This document shows positions 1-9,331 of a DNA stretch of 64,000 bases, piece after piece. The notes below the pieces were generated by a model. The model did not search any database and was not told where the DNA came from. It worked only from the letters and a program-made list of their open reading frames with translations. Numbering within the stretch: position 1 is the first letter of the stretch; each line of letters begins with the position of its first letter. Origin of the DNA: Lysobacterales bacterium (GTDB taxonomy: Bacteria; Pseudomonadota; Gammaproteobacteria; Xanthomonadales; Ahniellaceae); contig JADKHK010000013.1 of NCBI GenBank assembly GCA_016721845.1, positions 2,028,501 through 2,092,500 of the forward strand, written 5' to 3'. The translations under genes and the position numbers were made by a program.

Positions 1-982
1 GATGGAATCGCCGACCAACGCCGCGGAAACGGGCGAGTGCGCGCACGATCGCGTCGTCGTCGACGCCGAGTTCCCAGCCGATCGCTGCCGCTGCGAGTGC
101 GTTCAACACGTTATGGCGCCCTGACAACGCCAGCTCGACCGCCACCGGCGCGGCGCGCTCGGGCAGCCACAGGTCGAATCGCATGCGGCCCGATCCGGCG
201 CGGATGTTGGTCGCGCGGACATCGGCCTCCGGGTGTTCGCCATAGGTCATCACGTTGCGCGGCGTCTCGGCCGCGAGGGCCGCGACTTCCGGATCGTCCA
301 GGCACAACACCGCGAGGCCGTAGAACGGCAGACGATGCAGGAAATCCGCAAACGCCTTCTTCACCCGATTGAAATCGCCGCCATAGTTTTCGAGGTGGTC
401 GGCATCGATGTTGGTAATGACGGCGAGCATCGGGCTCAGCAACAGGAACGAGCCATCGGACTCATCCGCTTCGGCCACCAGATATTTGCCGCTGCCGAGG
501 CGCGCATTGGTGCCGGCGGAATTGAGCATGCCGCCGATCACGAACGTCGGGTCGAGCCCGCCTTCGGCGAGCACGCTCGCGAGCAGGCTGGTGGTCGTGG
601 TCTTGCCGTGCGTGCCGGCGACAGCGATGCCTTGCCGGAAGCGCATCAGCTCGCCGAGCATTTCCGCACGCGGCACCACCGGAATGCGGCGCGCCTTCGC
701 GGCCAGCAGTTCCGGGTTGTCGGGCTTGATCGCACCCGAAACGACCATCGCATCGGCATCGCCGAGATGTTCAGTGGCATGACCGCGCTCGACGCGAATG
801 CCCATCGCTGCGAGACGGCGCGTCGTCGCGTTGTCGCCGAGATCGGAACCGCTGACTTCGAAGCCGAGGTTGTGCAGCACTTCGGCGATGCCGCACATGC
901 CGGTGCCGCCGATGCCGACGAAGTGCACGCGCCGATACACCTGCATCAGGTCCGGACGCGTGCCGATGCGACGCAGGGTCAT
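1..982 (-). CDS. murC: UDP-N-acetylmuramate--L-alanine ligase MurC, C-terminus cut by window edge
   Basis: Cytoplasmic ATP-dependent ligase that adds L-Ala to UDP-MurNAc, the first amino acid of the peptidoglycan stem peptide. About 327 N-terminal residues are present. They include the N-terminal glycine-rich Rossmann motif (HFVGIGGTGMCGIAEVL), the ATP-binding P-loop GTHGKTTTTSL and the Mur ligase central motif (EADESDGSFL). The ATG at 982 overlaps the murG stop in an ATGA, so the two are translationally coupled. The gene runs off the left edge, so the end of the C-terminal domain cannot be judged. Confidence 0.95.
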   Translation of the reverse strand, partial: MTLRRIGTRPDLMQVYRRVHFVGIGGTGMCGIAEVLHNLGFEVSGSDLGDNATTRRLAAMGIRVERGHATEHLGDADAMVVSGAIKPDNPELLAAKARRIPVVPRAEMLGELMRFRQGIAVAGTHGKTTTTSLLASVLAEGGLDPTFVIGGMLNSAGTNARLGSGKYLVAEADESDGSFLLLSPMLAVITNIDADHLENYGGDFNRVKKAFADFLHRLPFYGLAVLCLDDPEVAALAAETPRNVMTYGEHPEADVRATNIRAGSGRMRFDLWLPERAAPVAVELALSGRHNVLNALAAAAIGWELGVDDDAIVRALARFRGVGRRFH

Positions 983-2046
983 GGCGACACCTCCAGGCAA
1001 TGTTGCGCAACGACGCGATCGGCATCGGGCTTGGCGAGCGAGCGCGCGGCTTCGGCCATCGCCAGACGCCGCGCAGCGTCCTGCGCGAGCGCGCGGATGC
1101 GGGTCGCAAGATCGGTCGTATCGAGTTGCGTTTCGGGAATGCACTGCGCTGCACCGGCCTCGACCAGCACGCGCGCATTCGCGGTCTGGTGATCGTCGAC
1201 CGCATGCGGGAACGGCACCAGGATCGATCCGACGCCAGCCGCACAGAGTTCGGCCAGCGTCAGCGCACCGGCACGCGCGATCACCAGGTCGGCCTCGCCG
1301 TACGCGGCAGCCATGTCATCGATGAACGGTTCGACCCGCGCATCGACCTGCGCCTCGGCGTACGCCGCACGCGCGTCGTCGAGCATGCGCGCGCCGCACT
1401 GATGGCGCAGCGTCAAGCCGAGATCGCGCAACTGCGAAAACGCCTGAGGCAGCACACGATTCAAGGCACGCGCACCTTGAGAACCGCCCAGCACCAGCAC
1501 GCGCAATCCGACTCGACCCGCGAAGCGCGCGTGCGGCGGTGGCAGCGCCGAGATCTCGGCACGTACCGGATTGCCGACCCAGATGCCATTCGGCAACGCA
1601 TTCGCGAAGCCGCACAGCACGCGCCTTGCGAGCTTGGCCAGCACCTTGTTGGTCAAGCCCGGCAGACGATTCTGTTCGTGCACCAGCAGCGGTCGGCGTG
1701 TCAGCCACGCCGCCAGCCCACCCGGACCCGCCGCAAAGCCGCCGAAACTGATGACTGCGCGCGGCTGGTGGCGACGCAGCACGCCGATGGCGTCGATCAC
1801 CGCACGCGCCAGCCGCCATGGTGCCGCGACCAGCGCCAGCGCGCCCTTGCCGCGCAGCGCGCTGATGCGCAATGTGTCGAGCGTAATCCCGGCCTTGGGT
1901 ACAAGCTGGTTTTCAAGTCCATGCGCCGAACCCAGCCAGACCACCGGCACCGACTGCGCTTGCAGCGCACGCGCGACGGCGAGCCCCGGGAAGATATGTC
2001 CGCCGGTTCCTCCGGCCATGACCAGCACGGGGCGCTCAGCGGTCAT
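979..2046 (-). CDS. murG: UDP-GlcNAc transferase MurG (lipid II synthase)
   Basis: Membrane-associated GT28 enzyme that transfers GlcNAc from UDP-GlcNAc to lipid I, giving lipid II. The protein is 355 aa, the same length as E. coli MurG, and begins with MTAERPVLVMAGGTGGHIFPG. The GGTGGH loop at residues 12-17 is diagnostic. Other landmarks are the central GGSQGA motif and the C-terminal donor-binding stretch with HAVDDHQTANA. An in-frame ATG 39 bases upstream exists but adds residues unlike the family, so 2046 is preferred. This start overlaps the end of ftsW by 11 bases. Confidence 0.96.
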   Translation of the reverse strand: MTAERPVLVMAGGTGGHIFPGLAVARALQAQSVPVVWLGSAHGLENQLVPKAGITLDTLRISALRGKGALALVAAPWRLARAVIDAIGVLRRHQPRAVISFGGFAAGPGGLAAWLTRRPLLVHEQNRLPGLTNKVLAKLARRVLCGFANALPNGIWVGNPVRAEISALPPPHARFAGRVGLRVLVLGGSQGARALNRVLPQAFSQLRDLGLTLRHQCGARMLDDARAAYAEAQVDARVEPFIDDMAAAYGEADLVIARAGALTLAELCAAGVGSILVPFPHAVDDHQTANARVLVEAGAAQCIPETQLDTTDLATRIRALAQDAARRLAMAEAARSLAKPDADRVVAQHCLEVSP

Positions 2047-3232
2047 CGCGCACCCCCGGATCCGGCGTGACGGCGCTGACTGCATCGTGACGCGTCAACT
2101 CGTAGCTGATGCGCAGCGCGACACCAATGGCAGCGCAAGTCATCAGCAAGCTTGATCCGCCCGAAGAGATCAGCGGCAGGGTCAAGCCCTTCGTCGGCAA
2201 CAAGCCGAGGTTCACGCCAATCGATACCGTCGCCTGTACCGACAGCCACACCGCGATGCCGTAGGCCACATACGCGGCGAAGCCGAGCCCGCGTTCCTCG
2301 GCGCGGCGGCCGAGCACGAACAGGCGCCCGCACAACAAGGCGAACAAGCCGACCACGAGGCACACGCCGAACAGGCCGAGTTCCTCGGCGATGACCGCGA
2401 GGATGAAGTCGGTATGCGCCTCCGGGAGATAGAACAGCTTCTGGATCGAACCACCGAGGCCGACGCCAAACCATTCGCCGCGACCGATCGCGATCAGCGC
2501 CTGGGTCAACTGGAAGCCGTCGTTGAACGGATCCTTCCATGGATCCAGAAACGAGGTGAGGCGCTTCACGCGATAGGACTCGCTGAGCGCGGCCCAGGCC
2601 ATCACCGGCATGGTCGCGGCGGCAAGGCCGAACAGGTCGCGCGCGCGCGCGCCGCCGAGCCAGATCATGCCGAGCACGATCGCGAGAATCAGCGAGGCCG
2701 AACCGAAGTCCGGCTGCTTCAGCAGCAGCAGCACCACTGCGCCGGCCACCAGCAGCGGCTTCATCGTGCCCTTGAAGGCGTGCTGCACTTCGCCGCGGAA
2801 GCGCACCAGGTAACTTGCCAGCCAGATGATCACGAACAACTTCACGGCCTCTACCGCCTGGAAGTTCGAGATGCCGAGGCGCAACCAGCGCTTGGCACCG
2901 TTCACGCGCACGCCAACGCCGGGCAGGAATACGGCGACCAGCAACAGCAATGCGAGCAGCAGGAACAGGCGCGCATGCCGCTCCATCCACGCGAGCGGCA
3001 GCAACGCGAAGCCGATGCCGAGCACGGCACCCATCGCGAGAAAGATCAGGTGCTTGATCAGATAGTGGTAGGGCGAACCGCCTTCGCTCTCGGCGATCGC
3101 GATCGAACTCGACGCGACCATGACCACGCCGAACAGCGCCAGCGCCAAGGCCGCGGCGAAGAGCCAGCGGTCGTATCGACCCGGGATCTCGTCGCGGCGC
3201 AGGGCCTGCAGGGGCGTGGTGAGGAAGCTCAT
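2036..3232 (-). CDS. ftsW: Septal peptidoglycan glycosyltransferase FtsW (SEDS family)
   Basis: Inner-membrane SEDS polymerase that elongates septal glycan chains from lipid II in partnership with FtsI. It is 398 aa with about ten hydrophobic segments. It carries SEDS signatures including NGAKRWL near residue 113, KQPDFGSA, and the C-terminal LPLISSGGSSLL. It starts 2 bases after mraY ends. Notably murD, which lies between mraY and ftsW in E. coli, is absent here. Confidence 0.96.
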   Translation of the reverse strand: MSFLTTPLQALRRDEIPGRYDRWLFAAALALALFGVVMVASSSIAIAESEGGSPYHYLIKHLIFLAMGAVLGIGFALLPLAWMERHARLFLLLALLLLVAVFLPGVGVRVNGAKRWLRLGISNFQAVEAVKLFVIIWLASYLVRFRGEVQHAFKGTMKPLLVAGAVVLLLLKQPDFGSASLILAIVLGMIWLGGARARDLFGLAAATMPVMAWAALSESYRVKRLTSFLDPWKDPFNDGFQLTQALIAIGRGEWFGVGLGGSIQKLFYLPEAHTDFILAVIAEELGLFGVCLVVGLFALLCGRLFVLGRRAEERGLGFAAYVAYGIAVWLSVQATVSIGVNLGLLPTKGLTLPLISSGGSSLLMTCAAIGVALRISYELTRHDAVSAVTPDPGVRDDR

Positions 3233-3234
3233 GC

Positions 3235-4317
3235 TCAGCGCACCTTCAAGGTCGCGAGACCGAGCAGCACCAGCACGACCGAAATGATCCAGAAGCGCAC
3301 GATCACGCGCGGCTCGGGCCAGCCCTTGAGCTCGAAGTGGTGATGGATCGGCGCCATCCGGAACACGCGCTTTCCGGTGAGCTTGAACGAGGCGACCTGG
3401 ATCATCACCGACAGGGTCTCGATCACGAAGATGCCGCCCATCAGCACGAGCACCAGTTCCTGTCGGGTGATGATGGCAACCGCACCGAGCGCCGCGCCGA
3501 CCGACAGCGCACCGACATCACCCATGAAGACCTGGGCCGGATAGGTGTTGAACCACAGGAAGCCGAGCCCGGCGCCGCCGAGCGCGGCGCAGAAGATCGC
3601 GATCTCGCCGGCACCCGGAATCGACGGGATGCCGAGGTAGGTCGCGAACACGCTGTGACCGGCGACGTAGGCGAACACGCCGAGACCCGCCGAGACGAGC
3701 ACCGTCGGCATGATCGCCAGACCATCCAGGCCGTCGGTCAGGTTCACCGCGTTCGAGAAGCCGACGATCCAGAAATAGGCGACGACGACGAAGCCGATGC
3801 CCATCGGCCAAGCGAAGCTCTTGAGTATCGGCAGGTACAGCGTGGTCGCGGCCGGCACATCGGCGCTCCAGTAAAGCCACAGTGCAGCGACCAGCCCGAA
3901 GATCGATTGCAGGGCGTACTTGTATCGTGCGATCAAGCCGCGGCTGTCTTTCAGAACCAGCTTCTTGTAGTCGTCGATGAAGCCGATCAGGCCGAAGCTC
4001 AACAGGACGAACAGCAGGATCCAGATGTAGCGATTGCGCAGGTCGGCCCACAGCAGCGTGGCCGCCGCGACGGCGAACAGGATCAGGGTACCGCCCATCG
4101 TCGGCGTGCCGGCCTTCGAGAAATGCGACTGCGGACCGTCGTTGCGGATGGTCTGACCGACCTTGTACGCGGCCAGCTTGCGGATCATCGGCGGACCGAT
4201 CAGCAGCGACACGACCAGGGCCGTGATCGCGGCGAGGATGGCGCGCAAGGTGAGGTAGCCGAACAGATTGAAGCCGCTGATATAGGGCTTCAGCAACTGG
4301 AACAACTCAAGCAGCAT
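3235..4317 (-). CDS. mraY: Phospho-N-acetylmuramoyl-pentapeptide-transferase MraY
   Basis: Integral membrane enzyme that transfers phospho-MurNAc-pentapeptide to undecaprenyl phosphate, forming lipid I. The 360-aa length matches the family. Conserved blocks visible are GTPTMGG, FIDDYKK with its paired aspartates, the NLTDGLDGLA motif, FMGDVGAL and the histidine motif PIHHHFELKGW. It overlaps the end of murF by 11 bases, which suggests translational coupling. Confidence 0.97.
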   Translation of the reverse strand: MLLELFQLLKPYISGFNLFGYLTLRAILAAITALVVSLLIGPPMIRKLAAYKVGQTIRNDGPQSHFSKAGTPTMGGTLILFAVAAATLLWADLRNRYIWILLFVLLSFGLIGFIDDYKKLVLKDSRGLIARYKYALQSIFGLVAALWLYWSADVPAATTLYLPILKSFAWPMGIGFVVVAYFWIVGFSNAVNLTDGLDGLAIMPTVLVSAGLGVFAYVAGHSVFATYLGIPSIPGAGEIAIFCAALGGAGLGFLWFNTYPAQVFMGDVGALSVGAALGAVAIITRQELVLVLMGGIFVIETLSVMIQVASFKLTGKRVFRMAPIHHHFELKGWPEPRVIVRFWIISVVLVLLGLATLKVR

Positions 4318-5692
4318 GGCTGCCTCCCGTGTCGTTGCCGGAGGGCGTGCCGTTCGCGAGCATGGCGTTCGCCACGCGATCCATCGCCGACGAGCGCGAA
4401 CCCTTGATCAAGAGCGTCACACCTGCACCCAGCTCGGCGCGCAAGGCGTCGATCAGGTGCTGCTGGCTGTCGAAATGACGCGCGGCCGCGCCGAAACCCG
4501 CACAGGCGTCGCGGGACAGCTCGCCCACGGCGTACAGCCGTTCGATGCCGCGCTCGCGCGCATACGCGCCGATGCCGTGATGCAGCGTGGGGCCTTCAGA
4601 CCCGAGTTCCTTCATGTCACCGACGACGAGCCAGCGCGGCGACGGCTGCAGTTGCAGGGTATCGATGGCGGCGCGCATCGACGCCGGATTGGCGTTGTAG
4701 CTGTCGTCGATCAAGGTGGCGCCCATCACGAGCGGCTTGCGCACGAGGCGCCCGCTGACCGCGTGCGCGGTTTCGAGTCCGAGCCGGACCTGATCCAGCG
4801 TTGCCCCGGCGGCCAGCGCCAGCGCAGTCGCGGCCAGCGCATTCAGCGCATTGTGCCGACCCGTCAAGGACAGCGTGAGCGAGATGCTGCCGGCCCGGGT
4901 GTCGATGACCAGACGTTGCGAGGCCGTGTCGCTGGCCAGGATCTGGCCGCGCACATCGGCCGCACGATCCAGCGCGAAGGTGACGATGGCACGCTTGCCT
5001 GCCAGTCCACGGAAATAGCTCGCGAAGTCGTCGTCGGCATTGATCACGGCGATGCCGTCGGAAGGCAGCCCGGCATAGACCGCGCCCTTGGTCTCGGCGA
5101 CGCCGCGCGTGCTGCCCAGGCGCTCGAGATGCGCCGCGCCGACGTTGTTCACGATGCCGATCTGCGGTGCGGCGATTCCCATGAGATAGGCGATGTCGCC
5201 CGGCTTGCCCGCACCCATCTCGCAGACAGCGAAATCGGCATCGGTGGCGAGTGCGCACAGGGACAGCGGCAGACCGATCTCGTTGTTCAGGTTGCCGGGA
5301 TTGACGTGGCAACGACCGGCACGCGCCAGGATCGAATGGGTCAGCGTCTTCAGGGTGGTCTTGCCATTCGAGCCGGTGATGGCGATCACCGTCGCGCGAC
5401 ACCGGGCGCGCCAGACACGCGCGATCGCGGCCAGCGCCTGCTCGACGTTCGCGACCACGAGTTGCGGCAGGGCGGCATCAATCACGCGCTCGACGACGGC
5501 CGCGGCGGCACCCCGCGCCGCGACCTCGGCAACGAAGTCATGGCCATCGACGCGTTCGCCGCGCAATGCGATGAAGAGCTGGCCAGACTCGAGCTTGCGC
5601 GAATCGGCGACGACGCCCGCGAACACGCGATCGCCACCGTGCAGGCGGGCGCCGATCAGGGACGCGAGTTCGGCGAGCGACATCCGGATCAT
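4307..5692 (-). CDS. murF: UDP-MurNAc-tripeptide--D-Ala-D-Ala ligase MurF
   Basis: Cytoplasmic ATP-dependent ligase adding D-Ala-D-Ala to complete the UDP-MurNAc-pentapeptide. It has 461 aa with the P-loop GSNGKTTLK at about residues 107-115, the central EMGAGKPGDI block and the C-terminal Mur ligase domain with YNANPASM and GDMKELG. The first residues MIRMSLAEL allow a start at 5692 or three codons later. The start at 5692 overlaps murE by 4 bases. Confidence 0.96.
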   Translation of the reverse strand: MIRMSLAELASLIGARLHGGDRVFAGVVADSRKLESGQLFIALRGERVDGHDFVAEVAARGAAAAVVERVIDAALPQLVVANVEQALAAIARVWRARCRATVIAITGSNGKTTLKTLTHSILARAGRCHVNPGNLNNEIGLPLSLCALATDADFAVCEMGAGKPGDIAYLMGIAAPQIGIVNNVGAAHLERLGSTRGVAETKGAVYAGLPSDGIAVINADDDFASYFRGLAGKRAIVTFALDRAADVRGQILASDTASQRLVIDTRAGSISLTLSLTGRHNALNALAATALALAAGATLDQVRLGLETAHAVSGRLVRKPLVMGATLIDDSYNANPASMRAAIDTLQLQPSPRWLVVGDMKELGSEGPTLHHGIGAYARERGIERLYAVGELSRDACAGFGAAARHFDSQQHLIDALRAELGAGVTLLIKGSRSSAMDRVANAMLANGTPSGNDTGGSHAA

Positions 5693-7158
5693 GCAGCCTC
5701 CTTCAGCAGCGCGGCGGCAATCTGGAAGTCGTCGAACGGACGCTTGACGCCATCGACCTCCTGGTAGGGCTCGTGACCCTTGCCGGCAATCAGCACGACA
5801 TCGTTGGCGGCCGCCATGCCGATCGCGCGGGCGATCGCGCGGGCGCGGTCGCGTTCGACCTGCACGGCGTCGGGCCGCGCAAGTCCGGCGCGAATGTCGG
5901 CGATGATCAGGTCGCCATTCTCGCCACGCGGATTGTCATCGGTGATGATCACGACATCGGCTTTCCGTTCGGCCATTGCGGCCATCTGCGGACGCTTGCC
6001 GGCATCGCGCTCGCCGCCGCAGCCGAACACCACGATCAAGCGCGCTGCAGCATGGTCGCGCAAGGTCGACAAGGCCTTGTCGAGTGCGTCAGGCGTGTGC
6101 GCGTAGTCGATGATGACCAGCGGCTGCTGGCCGTCGCCGCCCAATCGGCTCATGCGGCCTGGCACCGGATCAAGCGCAGCCAATGCTGCGGCGATGCGTG
6201 CGCCCTGCCAACCGCGGGCGTGCAGCACGCCCGCCACGCCGAGCAGGTTCGAGACATTGAAGCGACCGATCAGGCGCGTCGATACGGCATGCCGCTCGGC
6301 TTCGATCCAGAGCGTGAAGCACAGACCGGCAGCATCGGTCTGCACGTCGCTGGCATGGATCTCGACATCCTGGCGCTGCACGCCCGTGCGAATCAGGCGA
6401 ATGCCGCTCCGCAGCCGATCCGCCAGTCGTGAACCGAATTCATCATCGACATTGATCACCGCCGTGCGCAGCGACGGCCGAGCGAACAGCTGCGCCTTGG
6501 TCGCGCCATAGGCCTCCATGCTGCCGTGAAAATCGAGATGATCGCGGCTCAGGTTGGTGAAGACCGCGATTTCGAAATCGAGCGCATCCACACGCCCTTG
6601 CGCCAGCGCGTGCGAGGTGACTTCCATGGCGATGCTGGCCGCGCCCTGCGCGCGCATGCGCGCGATCGCGCGATGCACGGCGATCACGTCCGGCGTGGTG
6701 CGCTCGCCGGCTTCAAGTTGACCGACCAGGCCGATGCCGAGCGTGCCGATGCTGCCGCTGCGCTCGCCGGCGTCGGTCAAGGCCTGCGCGATCATCTGCA
6801 CGCTGGAGGTCTTGCCATTGGTGCCAGTCACGCCGATCAGGCGCACGCTTTCGCTGGCGCGGCCGTAGAAACGGTGTGCGATGTTGCCGAGGCGGCCGCG
6901 CAGGTCATCGATCACGACGACCGGCACATCGAGCTGCGCGATGTCCGGTAGCGGCGCTTCGGCCAGCACGATGGCGGCGCCGCGCGCAACGGCTTCGGCC
7001 GCGAACTCGATGCCATGGCGCTGCGTGCCACGCAACGCGACGAAAGCCGCGCCCGACACGATCGATTTCGAGTCCAGCGAGAGTTCGGCGATGTCGCGAT
7101 CCAGCCGCGCGTCGATCGCGATCACGCCGCGCAACAGGTCGGCGAGGCGCATGCTCAT
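5689..7158 (-). CDS. murE: UDP-MurNAc-L-Ala-D-Glu--meso-DAP ligase MurE
   Basis: Cytoplasmic ligase that adds the third stem-peptide residue. It has 489 aa, with P-loop GTNGKTSSV at about 112-120, the carbamylated-lysine region around HGSMEAYGATKAQLF, and DNPRGE at about 408-413. In this family a DNPR motif marks specificity for meso-diaminopimelate rather than lysine, so a DAP-type peptidoglycan is expected. The start codon overlaps the ftsI stop in an ATGA. Confidence 0.96.
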   Translation of the reverse strand: MSMRLADLLRGVIAIDARLDRDIAELSLDSKSIVSGAAFVALRGTQRHGIEFAAEAVARGAAIVLAEAPLPDIAQLDVPVVVIDDLRGRLGNIAHRFYGRASESVRLIGVTGTNGKTSSVQMIAQALTDAGERSGSIGTLGIGLVGQLEAGERTTPDVIAVHRAIARMRAQGAASIAMEVTSHALAQGRVDALDFEIAVFTNLSRDHLDFHGSMEAYGATKAQLFARPSLRTAVINVDDEFGSRLADRLRSGIRLIRTGVQRQDVEIHASDVQTDAAGLCFTLWIEAERHAVSTRLIGRFNVSNLLGVAGVLHARGWQGARIAAALAALDPVPGRMSRLGGDGQQPLVIIDYAHTPDALDKALSTLRDHAAARLIVVFGCGGERDAGKRPQMAAMAERKADVVIITDDNPRGENGDLIIADIRAGLARPDAVQVERDRARAIARAIGMAAANDVVLIAGKGHEPYQEVDGVKRPFDDFQIAAALLKEAA

Positions 7159-8888
7159 GGCATCACCCCTTCGGCGAACTGCGCGGGCGTCGGTACGTCG
7201 CCGGCCAGCAGCTGCGGCTGCAGATTGTCCGGCGGCACGTTCAGCAGTCGCATCGCATCGTCCATCACCGCACCGAATACCGGTGCCGCGACGAGACCGC
7301 CGTAGTAAGCACCGCCGCGCGGATCATTCACCACCACGACCGCCGCGAGGCGAGGCTGCGAGACCGGCACCACACCCGCGAACACACTGACGTAGCGACC
7401 TTCATAGCCTCCGGCGACCGCGCGGCGCGCGGTACCGGTCTTGCCGGCGACGCGGTAGTTCGGCACCGCCGCTTTCGTGCCGCTGCCACCCGGGCCGGTC
7501 ACGGTTTCGAGCATCAGTAGCACGTCATGGGCGATGCCGGGGTCGAGCAGGCTGCGCGCGTCGGCATGGACGGCTTCGTGGACGAAACGCGGCGGACGCA
7601 GGCGGCCACCGTCGGCGAGCGCGGCATAAGCCTGCGCCAGCTGCAGGGCATTCACCGAGAGGCCGTAGCCGTAACTCAGTGTCGCCTTCTCGACCTGACC
7701 CCAGCCATTCGGCTCGGGCAGCACGCCGGGGGCTTCGCCGGGGAAGCCGCTGCCGGTCAGTTCGCCAAAGCCGAAGCGGTGATACATGTCGTACAGATGC
7801 GCGTTGTCGAGTTCGAGCGCGATCTTGGTCGCAGCGACATTGCTCGACTTGGTCAGCAGGCGCGTCAGGTCGCACAGCCCGTAGTTGTGGACGTCGCGCA
7901 CGATGTGGTTGCGCACCAGCAACGTGCCGGGATTGGTATCGATCACCGTGTCCTTGGTGAACTTGCCGCTTTCGAGACCGGCCGACACGGTCAGCGCCTT
8001 GATCACCGAGCCCGGCTCGAACAGGTCGGTGACCGCGCGATTGCGACGTGCGGCGATGTCGCCATTGCTGCGCGCATTCGGATTGAACGACGGGTAATTC
8101 ACCATCGCCAGAACGTCGCCGCTCGGGATGTCGAGGATCACCATCGAGCCACTCGACGCCGAGTGCTCGAACATCGCTGCCTTCAGTTCGCGATAGGCGA
8201 GGTACTGGATGCGCCGATCGAGCGTCAGTGTCAGCGTGTGGCCGGGCTCGGCGGCACGCACTTCCTCGACGTTTTCGACGATCTCGCCGCGACGGTTCTT
8301 GATCACGCGCTTCACGCCGGGCGTACCGACGAGCTGGGCGTTGTAGGTCAGCTCCAGACCCTCCTGGCCAGCGTCGTCGATATCGGTGACGCCGAGCACG
8401 TGGGCGAACACTTCTCCGCCCGGATAGAAGCGGCGGTATTCGCGCTGGCCATGCACGCCCGGGATCTTCAGTGCCAGCACGCGCTCGGCCTGGTCCGGCG
8501 GCAGGTGCCGCGCCAGATACATGAACTCGCGCGAACGACGTTCGTGGATGCGCGCACCGAGCACATTGGCGTCGAGCTGCATCGCCTGCGCCAGTTGTGC
8601 CACGCGGGGCGGACTCTCGAGCAGGGTCTCCGGATGCAGCCACAGCGAAACCATCGGTGTCGAGATCGCCAACGGCTCGCCATTGCGGTCGGTGATGGTC
8701 CCGCGCGACGCCGGCACTTCGATGTCGCGCAGGAAGCGGGCATCGCCCTGGTCCTGGTAGAACTCGCGCTTCATCACCTGCATCTGGAACGCACGCGCGA
8801 CCAGTGTGAACGCACACAGCGCCAGCGCGACCAGCACGACCGTCAGGCGCAGGCGCGGCATCACGGTGGCGGGGCGGACGTTACGCAT
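7155..8888 (-). CDS. ftsI: Septal transpeptidase FtsI (PBP3)
   Basis: Class B penicillin-binding protein that cross-links septal peptidoglycan with FtsW. The 577-aa form starting MRNVRPATV has one N-terminal membrane anchor (about 13-35), a pedestal domain and the transpeptidase triad: SVIK at 294-297 (nucleophile Ser294), SSN at 348-350 and KTGT at 483-486. The open frame reaches upstream to 8987, but the ATG at 8888 follows a clear GGAAGG ribosome site (8894-8899) with 5-base spacing. It also gives the normal short cytoplasmic tail. A 173-base gap separates it from ftsL, which is unusual in a cluster where most genes touch. Confidence 0.95.
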   Translation of the reverse strand: MRNVRPATVMPRLRLTVVLVALALCAFTLVARAFQMQVMKREFYQDQGDARFLRDIEVPASRGTITDRNGEPLAISTPMVSLWLHPETLLESPPRVAQLAQAMQLDANVLGARIHERRSREFMYLARHLPPDQAERVLALKIPGVHGQREYRRFYPGGEVFAHVLGVTDIDDAGQEGLELTYNAQLVGTPGVKRVIKNRRGEIVENVEEVRAAEPGHTLTLTLDRRIQYLAYRELKAAMFEHSASSGSMVILDIPSGDVLAMVNYPSFNPNARSNGDIAARRNRAVTDLFEPGSVIKALTVSAGLESGKFTKDTVIDTNPGTLLVRNHIVRDVHNYGLCDLTRLLTKSSNVAATKIALELDNAHLYDMYHRFGFGELTGSGFPGEAPGVLPEPNGWGQVEKATLSYGYGLSVNALQLAQAYAALADGGRLRPPRFVHEAVHADARSLLDPGIAHDVLLMLETVTGPGGSGTKAAVPNYRVAGKTGTARRAVAGGYEGRYVSVFAGVVPVSQPRLAAVVVVNDPRGGAYYGGLVAAPVFGAVMDDAMRLLNVPPDNLQPQLLAGDVPTPAQFAEGVMP

Positions 8889-9061
8889 GCATGCCTTCCG
8901 ACGCGCGAATCGCGGACAACAGAAAGCGCGCGCGTCCCGTTTCCCGGTACGCACGACGATCCGCGCCCATCGCGAACGACGGACCACGGCGGCACACCGG
9001 CAGTTGACGGCCCTGCCGGGTGTTGGCGTGAGTCTTCTTCCCCCTCACAGCCACAGCTTCC

Positions 9062-9331
9062 TCAGTTTCTGATCACCACGGTTTCCGCAGGTCCTGGAAA
9101 CACCATGCCCAGTTGCCCGCGGGCGATCTGCTCGAGTCGATTTGTGTCGGTCCAGGTCGCCTGCTCGAGCTGCAGTCGCCCAAACTCCGTATTCAATTCG
9201 TCGCGTTCGTTCTCGAGTTTCGACAACTCGATGAACGCGTGCCGGGCTTGTTGCCTGGCACTGACGACGCTGATGCCGCTGGCCACACAGGCAACCAGCA
9301 ACATCGCCATCACCGCAGCACGGTCGCTCAT
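9062..9331 (-). CDS. ftsL: Cell division protein FtsL
   Basis: Small bitopic divisome protein that works with FtsB and FtsQ to control FtsWI. It has 89 aa: a short cytoplasmic end, one membrane segment (about 5-23) and a heptad-rich periplasmic helix including ARQQARHAFIELSKLENERD. Identification rests on this architecture and on its invariant place between rsmH and ftsI. It overlaps rsmH by 4 bases. Confidence 0.92.
   Translation of the reverse strand: MSDRAAVMAMLLVACVASGISVVSARQQARHAFIELSKLENERDELNTEFGRLQLEQATWTDTNRLEQIARGQLGMVFPGPAETVVIRN

Noticed and set aside
233..1192. Long plus-strand open frame opposite murC
   Set aside because: Antisense shadow of murC and murG; the composition is Arg/His/Gln-rich as expected for a GC-rich complementary frame.
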